Assembly: GCA_046727855.1 (NCBI GenBank)
Contig: JBKPDL010000004.1
Coordinates: 1-34,568, forward strand
From: DASPWV01 sp046727855
Lineage (GTDB): Bacteria > Acidobacteriota > Vicinamibacteria > Vicinamibacterales > UBA2999
DNA length: 34,568 nucleotides
Direction: 5' to 3'
The position numbers and the translations under genes were made by a program. Below, in pieces: positions 17,041-24,473 of this stretch (position 1 is the stretch's first letter; each line of letters begins with the position of its first letter). The notes beneath the pieces are model-generated. The model did no database searches, was not told where the DNA came from, and worked only from the letters and a program-made list of their open reading frames with translations.

Positions 17041-18540
17041 TCATCGTTGACGCGATCGACCCGGTATCGCGATCGGTCCCGCGGCTTTCACCTGATTCCA
17101 GATTCGCCGTCCAACCTTGTCGGCTTCGGCGATGATGCTGGCCTCGTCCATGGTGAGGACCTTACGGTTTCGCATGACGAACTGGCCGTCGACCATGACC
17201 GACTCGATATCAGACGGCTGACCGTTGTGGATCCACGCGGACACGAAGCGCCCCGCCGGTACAAGGTGCGCCCGCAGAGTGTCGACGACAAGGAGGTCTG
17301 CTTTCTTCCCAGCGTCGAGCGAGCCGAGCAGCTTTGACTGTTGCACCGCTCGCGCGCCTCCTTGCGTGGCATCCTCGAGCATGTCTTCTGGTTGAGGGCG
17401 AACGCCCGGGAACGCATCGTGGCGTGAGATCCGTTCGGTCAACAGCGCGACCCTCATGACCTCGAACAGATCGTTGGTGTTGTTGTCTGTGCCGTTCGCG
17501 ATCGTGCAGCCGGCCGCCCGCAGCGCGGCAATCGGCGGGATGACCCCGCGGTTTCCGGCCATTGCCGCCTGGTGCGAAATGATCGTGCCGGACTTGCCAA
17601 GTAATGTAATGTCGGGTTCGTCTACATAACGACAGTGCGCAGCGAACAGGAGCGGGCCGAGAAAGCCGTGCTTCGCGAGAAACGCCGGCGGACTGACGCC
17701 GTGATGTCGCTTCATGAAATCGACCTCGGCGCGGCTCTGAGACAGATGGATCGTGTATCCGAGATTGTGTTTTTCGGCGAACGCGCGCACAGCCTGCAGC
17801 AACTCGGGCGACGCAGTCTCGGCAAGCGCGGCTGCTGGGAACACGCTGATACGTCCCTGATTCGCACCATGCCACTTGCTGAACAAGTCGTTGATGCGCT
17901 GCAGACCCTCGTCTCGCAGCTTGGGCGAGAACCTGGGAGTTTCACTCTTGGCGAGCCCCTCCGGAGACATTGGGCCGGGAACATTCTCGCTGTCGCGGAC
18001 CGACTCGGCGAAGACGCAACGGAGACCCATCTTCGCTAACGCTGCCGCATGGCGGCTGATGCCTGCGGAATTCTCGACGATCGTAGTGGTGCCGGTCCGG
18101 ATCGCTTCCAACGCGCCGACGGTCACCATCAGCGTGGCTTCCTCTCCCTGAAGGAGCGAGTTCGGCTGGACGGCCAGGCGTGCGGAGTTGGGGAACCCGA
18201 AGTCCTCGTTGAAACCCCGGGCGAGCGTTGCCGCGAGATGCGCGTGACAGTTGATGAGGCCGGCAACGAGAGCCTTTCCGCGTCCGTCGTAGACCTCGGC
18301 GTTCGGATACGTCTTCAGAATCGAATCGCTGGGACCGATCGCGACGATCTTGTCCCCTTCAACGGCGAGCGCCACATCGTCTTGAACGGCATCGACGTTC
18401 ACGACGGTTGTATGCGAGAAAACGATCGTTCTGCCCGGCGAGGGCTGCGCGCGCACGCCACTTTGTTCGAGGAGGAGGCCCGCGGTGCCAGCGCCGGCCG
18501 CGATAAGTAATTCGCGGCGACTGATGACGACTTCTTTCAC
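17041..18540 (-). CDS. Tat-exported amidohydrolase (cytosine deaminase/MtaD-like fold)
   Basis: Metal-dependent amidohydrolase of 499 residues from the GTG at 18540. The N-terminus has a twin-arginine-like signal (ISRRELLIAAGAGTAG). Metal ligands of the superfamily are in place: HAH at 99-101, His265 in YTIHLSQ, His302 in FAAHCRYVD and Asp352 in NGTDNNTND. An N-terminal beta-sandwich strand (VVNVDAVQDDVALAVEGDKIVAIGP) and C-terminal return of that sandwich (GSLDAGKKADLLVVD) match the ATZ/TRZ and MtaD group, which hydrolyse or deaminate ring compounds. The substrate is unknown. The gene diverges from the small protein gene at 18701. The GTG lacks a strong ribosome-binding site, so the start is moderately uncertain. 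Confidence 0.9.
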   Translation of the reverse strand: MKEVVISRRELLIAAGAGTAGLLLEQSGVRAQPSPGRTIVFSHTTVVNVDAVQDDVALAVEGDKIVAIGPSDSILKTYPNAEVYDGRGKALVAGLINCHAHLAATLARGFNEDFGFPNSARLAVQPNSLLQGEEATLMVTVGALEAIRTGTTTIVENSAGISRHAAALAKMGLRCVFAESVRDSENVPGPMSPEGLAKSETPRFSPKLRDEGLQRINDLFSKWHGANQGRISVFPAAALAETASPELLQAVRAFAEKHNLGYTIHLSQSRAEVDFMKRHHGVSPPAFLAKHGFLGPLLFAAHCRYVDEPDITLLGKSGTIISHQAAMAGNRGVIPPIAALRAAGCTIANGTDNNTNDLFEVMRVALLTERISRHDAFPGVRPQPEDMLEDATQGGARAVQQSKLLGSLDAGKKADLLVVDTLRAHLVPAGRFVSAWIHNGQPSDIESVMVDGQFVMRNRKVLTMDEASIIAEADKVGRRIWNQVKAAGPIAIPGRSRQR

Positions 18541-18700
18541 AGCGCGCTGATTATGGCTCGATAGAGAACCAGCGTTCAACGGATCAGTCCTGAAGTATCG
18601 CAGGCTCCGAGCGAGATTGGTCTGAACAGTGGGAAAGGAATCGAATATGCCGGTGCGGGCGGCGAGTATACAGTGGTGAATGACGCGGAAGAAGGTACAG

Positions 18701-19159
18701 ATGCTCCTCGGACGAAATGACTGCGCAACGCGCATTGCGAGGATGGCGACCGCAGCCGTTGTCCTTACGTTCGCGCCGGTGATCTTCGGACAGGGCGGAG
18801 AGAAGGCCGGAGCCAAACGCGGCGAGCCATTTGAATTGAAGGCGCGCGAGACGCGCCAGTTGACCGACACGAACCTGCAGGTTCGATTCGAAGGCGTTCC
18901 TCAGGATTCACGCTGCCCGGTCGGCGTGCAATGCGTGTGGGCTGGCGATGCGACGGTTGAGCTCACACTGGAAAGACCTCCCGCCGCAGCTGAGACGCGT
19001 TCCCTGCACACCAGCGAACGCTTTGGCCGCGAAACGGATTACGCCGGCCTGGTTGTTCGCCTGGTCAGCCTGGATCCGCATCCGCGCGAAGGCGCAACGA
19101 TTGCGCCCGAGGATTACCGAGCCACCCTGGTCGTCGACACCAAACCCGCACATCACTGA
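18701..19159 (+). CDS. Small secreted protein, function unknown
   Basis: Exported protein of 152 residues from the ATG at 18701, chosen because AAGAAGG lies about 5 nt upstream; an in-frame ATG at 18680 would add seven residues. A hydrophobic segment (MATAAVVLTFAPVIFGQ) is a likely signal peptide. The mature part has a recurring secreted-protein pattern with VRFEGVPQDSRCPVGVQCVWAGDATVEL, containing a close cysteine pair, and an ending of VRLVSLDPHPREG ... YRATLVVD, suggesting a small all-beta domain held by a disulfide. No function is known to me. It diverges from the amidohydrolase and precedes the regulated promoter of ADOP permease 3. Confidence 0.75.
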   Translation: MLLGRNDCATRIARMATAAVVLTFAPVIFGQGGEKAGAKRGEPFELKARETRQLTDTNLQVRFEGVPQDSRCPVGVQCVWAGDATVELTLERPPAAAETRSLHTSERFGRETDYAGLVVRLVSLDPHPREGATIAPEDYRATLVVDTKPAHH

Positions 19160-19168
19160 TCCGTACGA

Positions 19169-19208
19169 TTGACATGCTGCGTTCGTAGCATTATGCTACG
19201 TTCGTAGC
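19169..19208 (+). promoter_or_regulatory. Sigma70-type promoter with two operator-like palindromes
   Basis: TTGACA (19169-19174) and TATGCT (19192-19197) are separated by exactly 17 bp, a near-consensus housekeeping promoter. Two copies of GCTRCG-TT-CGTAGC overlap it: one in the spacer (19176-19189), one over the -10 and presumed start site (19195-19208), with centres 19 bp apart. This arrangement fits repression by a dimeric regulator bound twice on one DNA face. PadR- or BlaI-type repressors are plausible from family knowledge, but no regulator gene is in the window. It would drive the permease starting at 19292. Confidence 0.8.
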
Positions 19209-19291
19209 AGCGCCCGGGAACCGCCGGTTTGCGGTCCCGCGGCGTCAGACCTCAATCTCCGTGCGCTCTCCCGCGAGAAAGCGAGCGTCAG

Positions 19292-21742
19292 ATGCGCCTC
19301 AGCCAGCGTCTCGAGGAGTTCCGGTACGACCTGACCTTTTCGCTTCGCCAGTTGAGACGCTCGCCGGGCTTCACCTTCGTGGCGGCCATGACGCTCGCAC
19401 TCGGCATCGGCGCCAACAGCGCCATCTTCGCGCTCGTCGACGCCGCCTTGCTCCGGCCGTTGCCACTCCCCGATCCTGATCGCCTGGTCATGGTCTGGGA
19501 ACGGACCGAGCGCTCGCCGCGAAGCGCGATCTCGCCGCTCAATATGGCCGACTGGAACGAGCGGACCCAGACGTTCGATTTGATTGCCGGCTTCGTTCCC
19601 AACATCGGCGGCATGGTGATGGACGGCAGAGACGGCACCGCCGAAACCGTCAGCCGCCAGTGGGTGAGTGCCGGATTCTTTGACGTCCTCGGCGTCAAGG
19701 CGATCGCAGGCCGGACGTTTCTGCGTTCCGACAACGAGGCACGCTCGAATGTCGTGGTCCTGAGCGAAGTACTCTGGCAGACGCGCTTCGACCGGGACCC
19801 TGCCGTGGTAGGCCGCGCCATTCGGTTGGACGGGATGTCATTCACCGTTCTGGGCGTCGTGCCTCAGGATTTTCAGCTGCTCGGGCGCACCAGCATGTGG
19901 GCGATGATTCCCTTCGATCGTCGTCCGGCCTTGCGAAGCGCCTACATGCTCCGTGGTATCGGACGTATGAGACGGGATGTGACCATCGAAGCCGCACGCG
20001 CAGAGATGGCGACGATCGCTCGAGGGCTCGCGCAGGAGTTTCCTAATACCAACAAGGGGCGAAGCGTTACGATCGAGTCACTGCACGATGCCCTGATTGG
20101 CAGCGACCTGCGCACCACCTCGATGCTCTTTCTCGCAGTGGTCGGCTTCGTGCTACTGATCTGCTGCGCCAACGTTGCCAACCTGCTGCTGACCCGCGCC
20201 ACGTCGCGTACGCGCGAGTTTGCGATCCGCTCGGCGCTGGGCGCGAGCCGGCGACGCATGATCCGCCAGCTCGTGATCGAAAGCCTGGTGCTCTCGGCAA
20301 TAGGCGGCACATTGGGAGTCGGGATTGGCGCCGCGATCCTGAGCATTGCGCCGTCAATCATTCCCGACGGGCTGCTGCCTGGTGCGGTGACGCTCGCATT
20401 CGACGCGCGTGTGGTTGCCTTCAGCGCCGGCGCTGCGATTCTTGTCGGCCTGTTGTTCGGCATGGTGCCCGCATGGCATTCCTCTGAGTTCTCGTCGGCG
20501 GCGCTGATGACCTCCGATACGCGAACGATAGCTGGCAGCGGCGGAACCACTCGCACATTGCTCGTCGTCGGCGAGGTCGCCACCGCGGTGCTCCTGCTCT
20601 TCGGTGCGGGACTCCTGCTGCGAACGTTGATGGCCGTCGAAGGCGTCGATCGGGGCTACCGCGCCGAGCGCGTGCTCACGATGCTCGTGGACCCGCTCGG
20701 TTCGAGCTACCCCACGCGAGCGTCGCTGCTGCAGTTTTTCGAAAACATCGAGCGCGAAGTGAGGGCGGTCCCCGCAGTGCGAGGCATGGCGTGGACGACC
20801 GGGCTGCCGCTCGGTCCTTCCGATCAAGGCAATCGTTCGTTCGAGATCGTCGGCAATCCACCCGTCGACAACCAGCGTCCGACTGCGGACTACCAAATCG
20901 TGGGCCCGACGTATTTTCAGACGCTCGACATCCCGCTGACAGCGGGGCGCGCGTTCGACGAACGCGATACCGATGCGAGCGTCGCCGTCTGCATCGTTAA
21001 CGAAGCGCTGGTTCGCAGCCACTTGCAGGGGCGATCGCCCATCGGCGTGGAGGTGGCGATCCGGCCAACCGGTTCTCCTCAGGCGAAACCCGTGATGAGA
21101 GAAATCGTGGGCGTCGCACGTCAGGTGAAGGGGCGGCCCGACGAACGCGAGGAGCTTCTTCAGATCTACGTGCCGCTCGCGCAAGACCCGATCGACGACA
21201 TCTACCTGGCCGTGCAGTCGTCCACTTCGAGCGCGGAAGCCTTGACGCAATCGGTGCGCGCAGCGATCGCGCGCGTCGACAAGGAACAACTGGTCAGCGT
21301 GCGCGAGGTGATGACGCTCGAAGACATTGCGTGGAACGCGACCTCGCGCCAGCGGTTCCGTGCGGTGATGGTTATCGCGTTCGCGGGCCTTGCCCTGCTG
21401 CTGGCGATGGTTGGTGTGTTCGGCATTCTTGCTTATTCGGTTCAGCTGCGGGTGCGTGACTTCGGTACGCGACGCGCTCTCGGCGCCAGCACCGCTGATG
21501 TGATCCGCCTTGCGGTGCGAAGCGCCGTCCGCGTGATTGCGGCTGGAACAGTCATCGGTCTGATTCTCGCGACGATGCTGGGACGGTTGTTGGCCAGCAT
21601 GCTATTCGGCGTGCGGCCGCTCGATCCGGCGACCTTCATATCGGTCATAGCGCTGCTTGCCTTGGCCGGAATCTTGGCGATGATCGGCCCCGCATGGCGT
21701 GCCACTCAGGTCGATCCCGCAATCGCATTGCGTGCAGAGTGA
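19292..21742 (+). CDS. ADOP-type ABC transporter permease 3 (MacB/FtsX fold)
   Basis: Inner-membrane permease of 816 residues. The ATG at 19292 starts MRLSQRLEEFRYDLTFSLRQLRRSPGF, the family's usual cytoplasmic opening, then a first membrane helix (FTFVAAMTLALGIGANSAIF). A MacB-like periplasmic core follows. The first FtsX domain begins near residue 278 (LLICCANVANLLLTRATSR, then FAIRSALGASRRRM) and the second near residue 693 (GVFGILAYSVQLRVRDFGTRRALGAS). The C-terminus VDPAIALRAE is typical. It has its own promoter with paired palindromes, so expression is probably controlled. No ATPase lies nearby. An upstream in-frame start at 19229 is possible but lacks the conserved opening. Confidence 0.93.
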   Translation: MRLSQRLEEFRYDLTFSLRQLRRSPGFTFVAAMTLALGIGANSAIFALVDAALLRPLPLPDPDRLVMVWERTERSPRSAISPLNMADWNERTQTFDLIAGFVPNIGGMVMDGRDGTAETVSRQWVSAGFFDVLGVKAIAGRTFLRSDNEARSNVVVLSEVLWQTRFDRDPAVVGRAIRLDGMSFTVLGVVPQDFQLLGRTSMWAMIPFDRRPALRSAYMLRGIGRMRRDVTIEAARAEMATIARGLAQEFPNTNKGRSVTIESLHDALIGSDLRTTSMLFLAVVGFVLLICCANVANLLLTRATSRTREFAIRSALGASRRRMIRQLVIESLVLSAIGGTLGVGIGAAILSIAPSIIPDGLLPGAVTLAFDARVVAFSAGAAILVGLLFGMVPAWHSSEFSSAALMTSDTRTIAGSGGTTRTLLVVGEVATAVLLLFGAGLLLRTLMAVEGVDRGYRAERVLTMLVDPLGSSYPTRASLLQFFENIEREVRAVPAVRGMAWTTGLPLGPSDQGNRSFEIVGNPPVDNQRPTADYQIVGPTYFQTLDIPLTAGRAFDERDTDASVAVCIVNEALVRSHLQGRSPIGVEVAIRPTGSPQAKPVMREIVGVARQVKGRPDEREELLQIYVPLAQDPIDDIYLAVQSSTSSAEALTQSVRAAIARVDKEQLVSVREVMTLEDIAWNATSRQRFRAVMVIAFAGLALLLAMVGVFGILAYSVQLRVRDFGTRRALGASTADVIRLAVRSAVRVIAAGTVIGLILATMLGRLLASMLFGVRPLDPATFISVIALLALAGILAMIGPAWRATQVDPAIALRAE

Positions 21743-21787
21743 ACGATTCGAGCCATCGGGTCCGCTTGTCCGAATCCGACACAACTC

Positions 21788-21922
21788 TTACCAGCCGACG
21801 ACGGCTGTTTCGGTCGCCAGCCATGTGATCCGCTTCGTATAGCTGTAGCAACCGAAGAGCAACAGTGACGCCACGCCGATCAGCAATGCATTCAGCCGAT
21901 CGCGGCTGGTCGCGATCGCCAC
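21788..21922 (-). CDS. Possible small single-pass membrane protein
   Basis: A 44-codon frame (GTG at 21922) encodes a short polar start followed by a hydrophobic helix NALLIGVASLLLFGCYSY and a polar tail ending in ETAVVGW. It begins 19 bp after the stop of the lipoprotein at 21941 on the same strand, so the two could form a unit. A stop codon lies 10 codons upstream in frame, so it may also be the tail of a lost larger protein. Support is limited to the hydrophobic segment and position. Confidence 0.35.
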   Translation of the reverse strand: MAIATSRDRLNALLIGVASLLLFGCYSYTKRITWLATETAVVGW

Positions 21923-21940
21923 GCCACTTGCCGTTTCGGA

Positions 21941-22285
21941 TCACGGCGCTTTCTGACGCTGCACCGTGACCGCCGCCAGCAGGTGCTGATGGTCCTGTCC
22001 TGCATACAGCCGGAACTCGTAGCGGCCACGACCGATCCAGGGAGCGTCGGCGGTGCCTTCCGGACCTTGCATGTAGAGCCGCTCAGGCCCACCCTCATGC
22101 GACAGAAACACCTGGCCCCACGATCCGTCCCCGGTGGACCAACTGATTTTCGTCGTCGCCAGTTCGCCGTCACCAGGAACGGGGTTGGGATTCGCGGTGA
22201 CGCGCGGACCAGGAGCCCCGCAACCCGCGAGGATGGCGGTAATCAGAACAACGGCGCGAACGGAATGAAAAGTGTTGCGCAACAT
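21941..22285 (-). CDS. Small lipoprotein
   Basis: Predicted lipoprotein of 114 residues. The signal peptide (residues 1-21) ends in a lipobox, ILAGC, with the lipidated Cys22. The ATG at 22285 has GGAG 4 nt upstream. The mature part has a Pro/Asn-rich neck (ANPNPVPGDG) and a compact beta pattern: TKISWSTGDGSWGQVFLS, then MQGPEGTADAPWIGRGRYEFRLYAG and a final strand LLAAVTV. This looks like one immunoglobulin-like sandwich domain exposed on a membrane. The role is unknown. It may be co-transcribed with the small membrane peptide downstream. Confidence 0.75.
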   Translation of the reverse strand: MLRNTFHSVRAVVLITAILAGCGAPGPRVTANPNPVPGDGELATTKISWSTGDGSWGQVFLSHEGGPERLYMQGPEGTADAPWIGRGRYEFRLYAGQDHQHLLAAVTVQRQKAP

Positions 22286-22488
22286 GAAGCTCCATCTCGT
22301 GGTACTGGGTCAATGAACCAGCTCTGCACCAACTCGATCGTGGTGGGGGAAGGTTGGGATTATGGATCAACCCCGCGCGACTTGTGAGGCGTCCCCTCCC
22401 GCGTGTAGCCTGTCCTCACGCCCCGCGTTCCCCGTTCGGGAACACCATCCCATAGTTCGAATCAACTTGACGTCGGATCGACACAGGC

Positions 22489-22593
22489 GTGACGTTGTCG
22501 TTCTTCGATTCTGAGCGGATTCTCTCGGCACTCGTCGTCATTAGCGTCGAAGCTGTGCTGCTGGTGCTCGTCTGCAGCGTCCTGCGCTACTAA
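22489..22593 (+). CDS. Possible small membrane peptide
   Basis: A 34-codon frame with a GTG start encodes FFDSERILSALVVISVEA followed by a strongly hydrophobic run LLVLVCSVLRY and stop. It could be a single-pass peptide or the surviving first helix of a membrane protein. A MscS-type C-terminal remnant starts immediately downstream in another frame, so both may come from one decayed channel gene. There is no clear ribosome-binding site. Confidence 0.3.
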   Translation: MTLSFFDSERILSALVVISVEAVLLVLVCSVLRY

Positions 22594-22598
22594 GCTGA

Positions 22599-22850
22599 TC
22601 CTGTCGCGGCTCGTTGCTTGGCGAGCGCCTGCGCACAACGAACCCTGACGTGCTGGCCGACACGGTCGTCGATGGGATTACGACGTTCGGCGCATCGACC
22701 ATGATCGTGCGTGCCGCCACGCGCGTAAAACCCGGGCGACACGAAGCCGTTGCCGCCGCACTGCGGTTGCAAATCAAGGAGTTATTCGATCGCCAGGCGG
22801 CCGGCGCGCCGCGCAAGTCGCTTGTGCCGCCGCGCGCGGAACCTCAAGGG
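22599..22850 (+). pseudogene. C-terminal remnant of a MscS-type mechanosensitive channel
   Basis: The frame encodes NPDVLADTVVDGITTFGAST, then MIVRAATRVKPGRHEAVAAA and LRLQIKELFDRQAAGAPRKS. This matches the last cytoplasmic alpha/beta domain of MscS-like channels, where a KPG turn is followed by a helix that includes IKxxFDxxGI and a short end strand. An in-frame stop at 22596 and absence of the pore helices show the gene is truncated. The open frame continues to 22967 but the part past about 22850 overlaps the opposite ThuA-like gene and looks non-coding. The match is by eye. Confidence 0.55.
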
Positions 22851-22873
22851 TGGCCGCCGTCAGATTCGAACGC

Positions 22874-23626
22874 TCACCGATTTGCGGTCCATCGAATAGC
22901 GCCGACCAGCTGCTGTTGGAACCACGGATCGTTCCACGTACTCGGGAAGTGTCCGAGCGCGTTGTAATAGGCGCGTCCGTTTCCGTAAGAGTGGGCCCAG
23001 GCGAGCGGATAATCGCCGCTCGCGCCGACCGACGCCGCATCGAGGCGCAACAACACCTGAACCTGCGGGCGCGGGTTGTCCCGGAAGGTGTAGAACTCTT
23101 CGACCAGCGAAAAGCGCTCACCAAGACCGCGCGTCGTGGGATGCGATTGATCTTCGACGATGACGGTCGCCTGCTGTGTCCACGGATGCTCTTTGAAGTA
23201 GGCACCAACGAGGCGGCCGTAGTCAGGCCATCCATACAGCGTGTCGGTCGCGCTGTGCACACCGATGAATCCCTTGCCTGCATTCACGAATCCGACGATC
23301 GCAGCCTGCTGCTCAGGGCTGAGCGGGAGTTCACCGCTCGTGAGCGCGAAGAACAGCACGTCGTAGTTTGCGAGAGTGGCCGTGCCGAGCAAAGACAGAT
23401 CCTCGGTGGCCGTTACCGTGAAATCGCCGGCCGACGCGGCGAGCGTCGTCATCACCTGGCGTGCGGTCGGAATCGAGTCGTGCCGAAAGCCGGCGGTGGT
23501 CGTGAGCATCAGCACGCGGATAGGCGCGGTGACCACTGGAGCGGCCCCGCCGCTCGGTGCCGTGGGAGTGCGGGCGGACGAGCACGCGCTCATGACTATC
23601 AGCAGGCCGGCAATGAGCTTGCGCAT
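22874..23626 (-). CDS. ThuA-like lipoprotein
   Basis: Predicted lipoprotein of 250 residues with a signal peptide ending at MSAC (Cys15) and a short Thr/Pro/Ala linker. Residues about 35-248 form a ThuA-like domain (class I glutamine amidotransferase-like fold): IRVLMLTTTAGFRHDSIPTA at the start, then LANYDVLFFALTSGELPLSPEQ, GKGFIGVHSATDTLYGWPDY and the late motif AWAHSYGNGRAYYNALGH. ThuA proteins are linked to trehalose/sugar metabolism in rhizobia, but acidobacterial secreted members are uncharacterised. The gene ends about 15 bp from the MscS remnant's recognisable end, in convergent orientation, and is preceded by a dense repeat block. Confidence 0.88.
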   Translation of the reverse strand: MRKLIAGLLIVMSACSSARTPTAPSGGAAPVVTAPIRVLMLTTTAGFRHDSIPTARQVMTTLAASAGDFTVTATEDLSLLGTATLANYDVLFFALTSGELPLSPEQQAAIVGFVNAGKGFIGVHSATDTLYGWPDYGRLVGAYFKEHPWTQQATVIVEDQSHPTTRGLGERFSLVEEFYTFRDNPRPQVQVLLRLDAASVGASGDYPLAWAHSYGNGRAYYNALGHFPSTWNDPWFQQQLVGAIRWTANR

Positions 23627-23653
23627 TATCTGATTGTGGCCGTGTTCGCCCGT

Positions 23654-23795
23654 TAATCACAGAGAGATCAGGAAGTTAATCACAGGGAGGTCAGGAGATC
23701 GGGAAGACAAGTCTTAACTTCCTGATCTCCCTGATCTCCCTGATCTCCCTGTGATTCCCTCCCCGATCTCCTGACCTCCCTGTGATTCCCTCCCG
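23654..23795. repeat. Nested inverted and tandem repeat block
   Basis: A 26-bp segment at 23678-23703 (AATCACAGGGAGGTCAGG and onward) is perfectly inverted at 23762-23787. A second left unit (23654-23678, AATCACAGAGAGATCAGG) matches inverted sequence beginning TTAACTTCCTGATCTC (from about 23713). Between them CTGATCTCC recurs three times in tandem, and AAGAC-AA-GTCTT forms a small hairpin. The block lies between the start of the ThuA-like gene and the end of the next minus-strand gene. It looks like a minisatellite grown from a palindromic mobile repeat. Confidence 0.85.
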
Positions 23796-23845
23796 CGGCG
23801 GGCAGCGCGCCCGCGTCCTTGTGAACCGGCGAACTTAGCGCGCTC

Positions 23846-24355
23846 CTACTTTGTTTCGCAGTTCGCGGAAATCATCTTGAGCGTCGCGATCTCGAGCTCG
23901 CGCAGCTGCAAGTCCTTGCTGAGAACGTCCACGCCGCTTGGCGGCTTGCCAGCGGTCGCCCCGCCCGTGGGTTTTCCTGAAGCGCCGACCTCCGCGGCCT
24001 TCAGCGTGCCCGTGATTTCAACGCGATGATTGATATGCGGCGCCGCGAGCTTTTCGTTCGCCCCCGTGAGCTCGAGCGCCGCGTTGGCCGCGATGTCGCT
24101 CTTCTTGCTGTCGCCAGCCGGTGACACGTTGGTCAGCACGAATTCGTTTTCCGCGCCGACGCCAGTGCCGGCCACGCCGCCGCGACCCTTGTCCTGTGCT
24201 TTGCGATAGTCAGCCTCGCGCTGGACACAGCCGGTAACCGTGATTTGCTGATCGCCTTTCGTTGTGGTGCCACTCGGCGTCTGCGCTGTCGGCGCCGGTG
24301 CGACTAGCGGCAATGCGGCGAGCATCACCGCCGACACAAAGATTTCCGCCTTCAT
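23846..24355 (-). CDS. Small secreted protein of an acidobacterial type
   Basis: Exported protein of 169 residues. The ATG at 24355 has a near-perfect AAGGAGGT ribosome-binding site, and the N-terminus is a signal peptide (AVMLAALPLVAPAPTAQ). The mature part carries ITVTGCVQREADYRKA, ENEFVLTNVS, ALELTGANEKLAAPHINHRVEITGTL and a C-terminal LQLRELEIATLKMIS. The series VTGC-Q, LTN, ELTG and HxxHxVEITG recurs in many acidobacterial secreted proteins and suggests a small OB-like beta barrel. Function unknown. It diverges from the MoxR operon with a 118-bp intergenic region. Confidence 0.78.
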   Translation of the reverse strand: MKAEIFVSAVMLAALPLVAPAPTAQTPSGTTTKGDQQITVTGCVQREADYRKAQDKGRGGVAGTGVGAENEFVLTNVSPAGDSKKSDIAANAALELTGANEKLAAPHINHRVEITGTLKAAEVGASGKPTGGATAGKPPSGVDVLSKDLQLRELEIATLKMISANCETK

Positions 24356-24473
24356 ACGACACCTCCTTCGAGCCTCTGCTTTAATGTGTAACTCTTGAGG
24401 TCAAGGTGAGCCGCGGCAACGACGAGGCGGATTCAACTTTTCAACTGGCAAGTCGAAGCACTCTGGCGTCACC

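Noticed and set aside
22850..23656. 268-codon plus-strand frame opposite the ThuA-like gene
   Set aside because: Arg-rich shadow frame with no recognisable domain; the minus strand encodes a complete ThuA-like lipoprotein.
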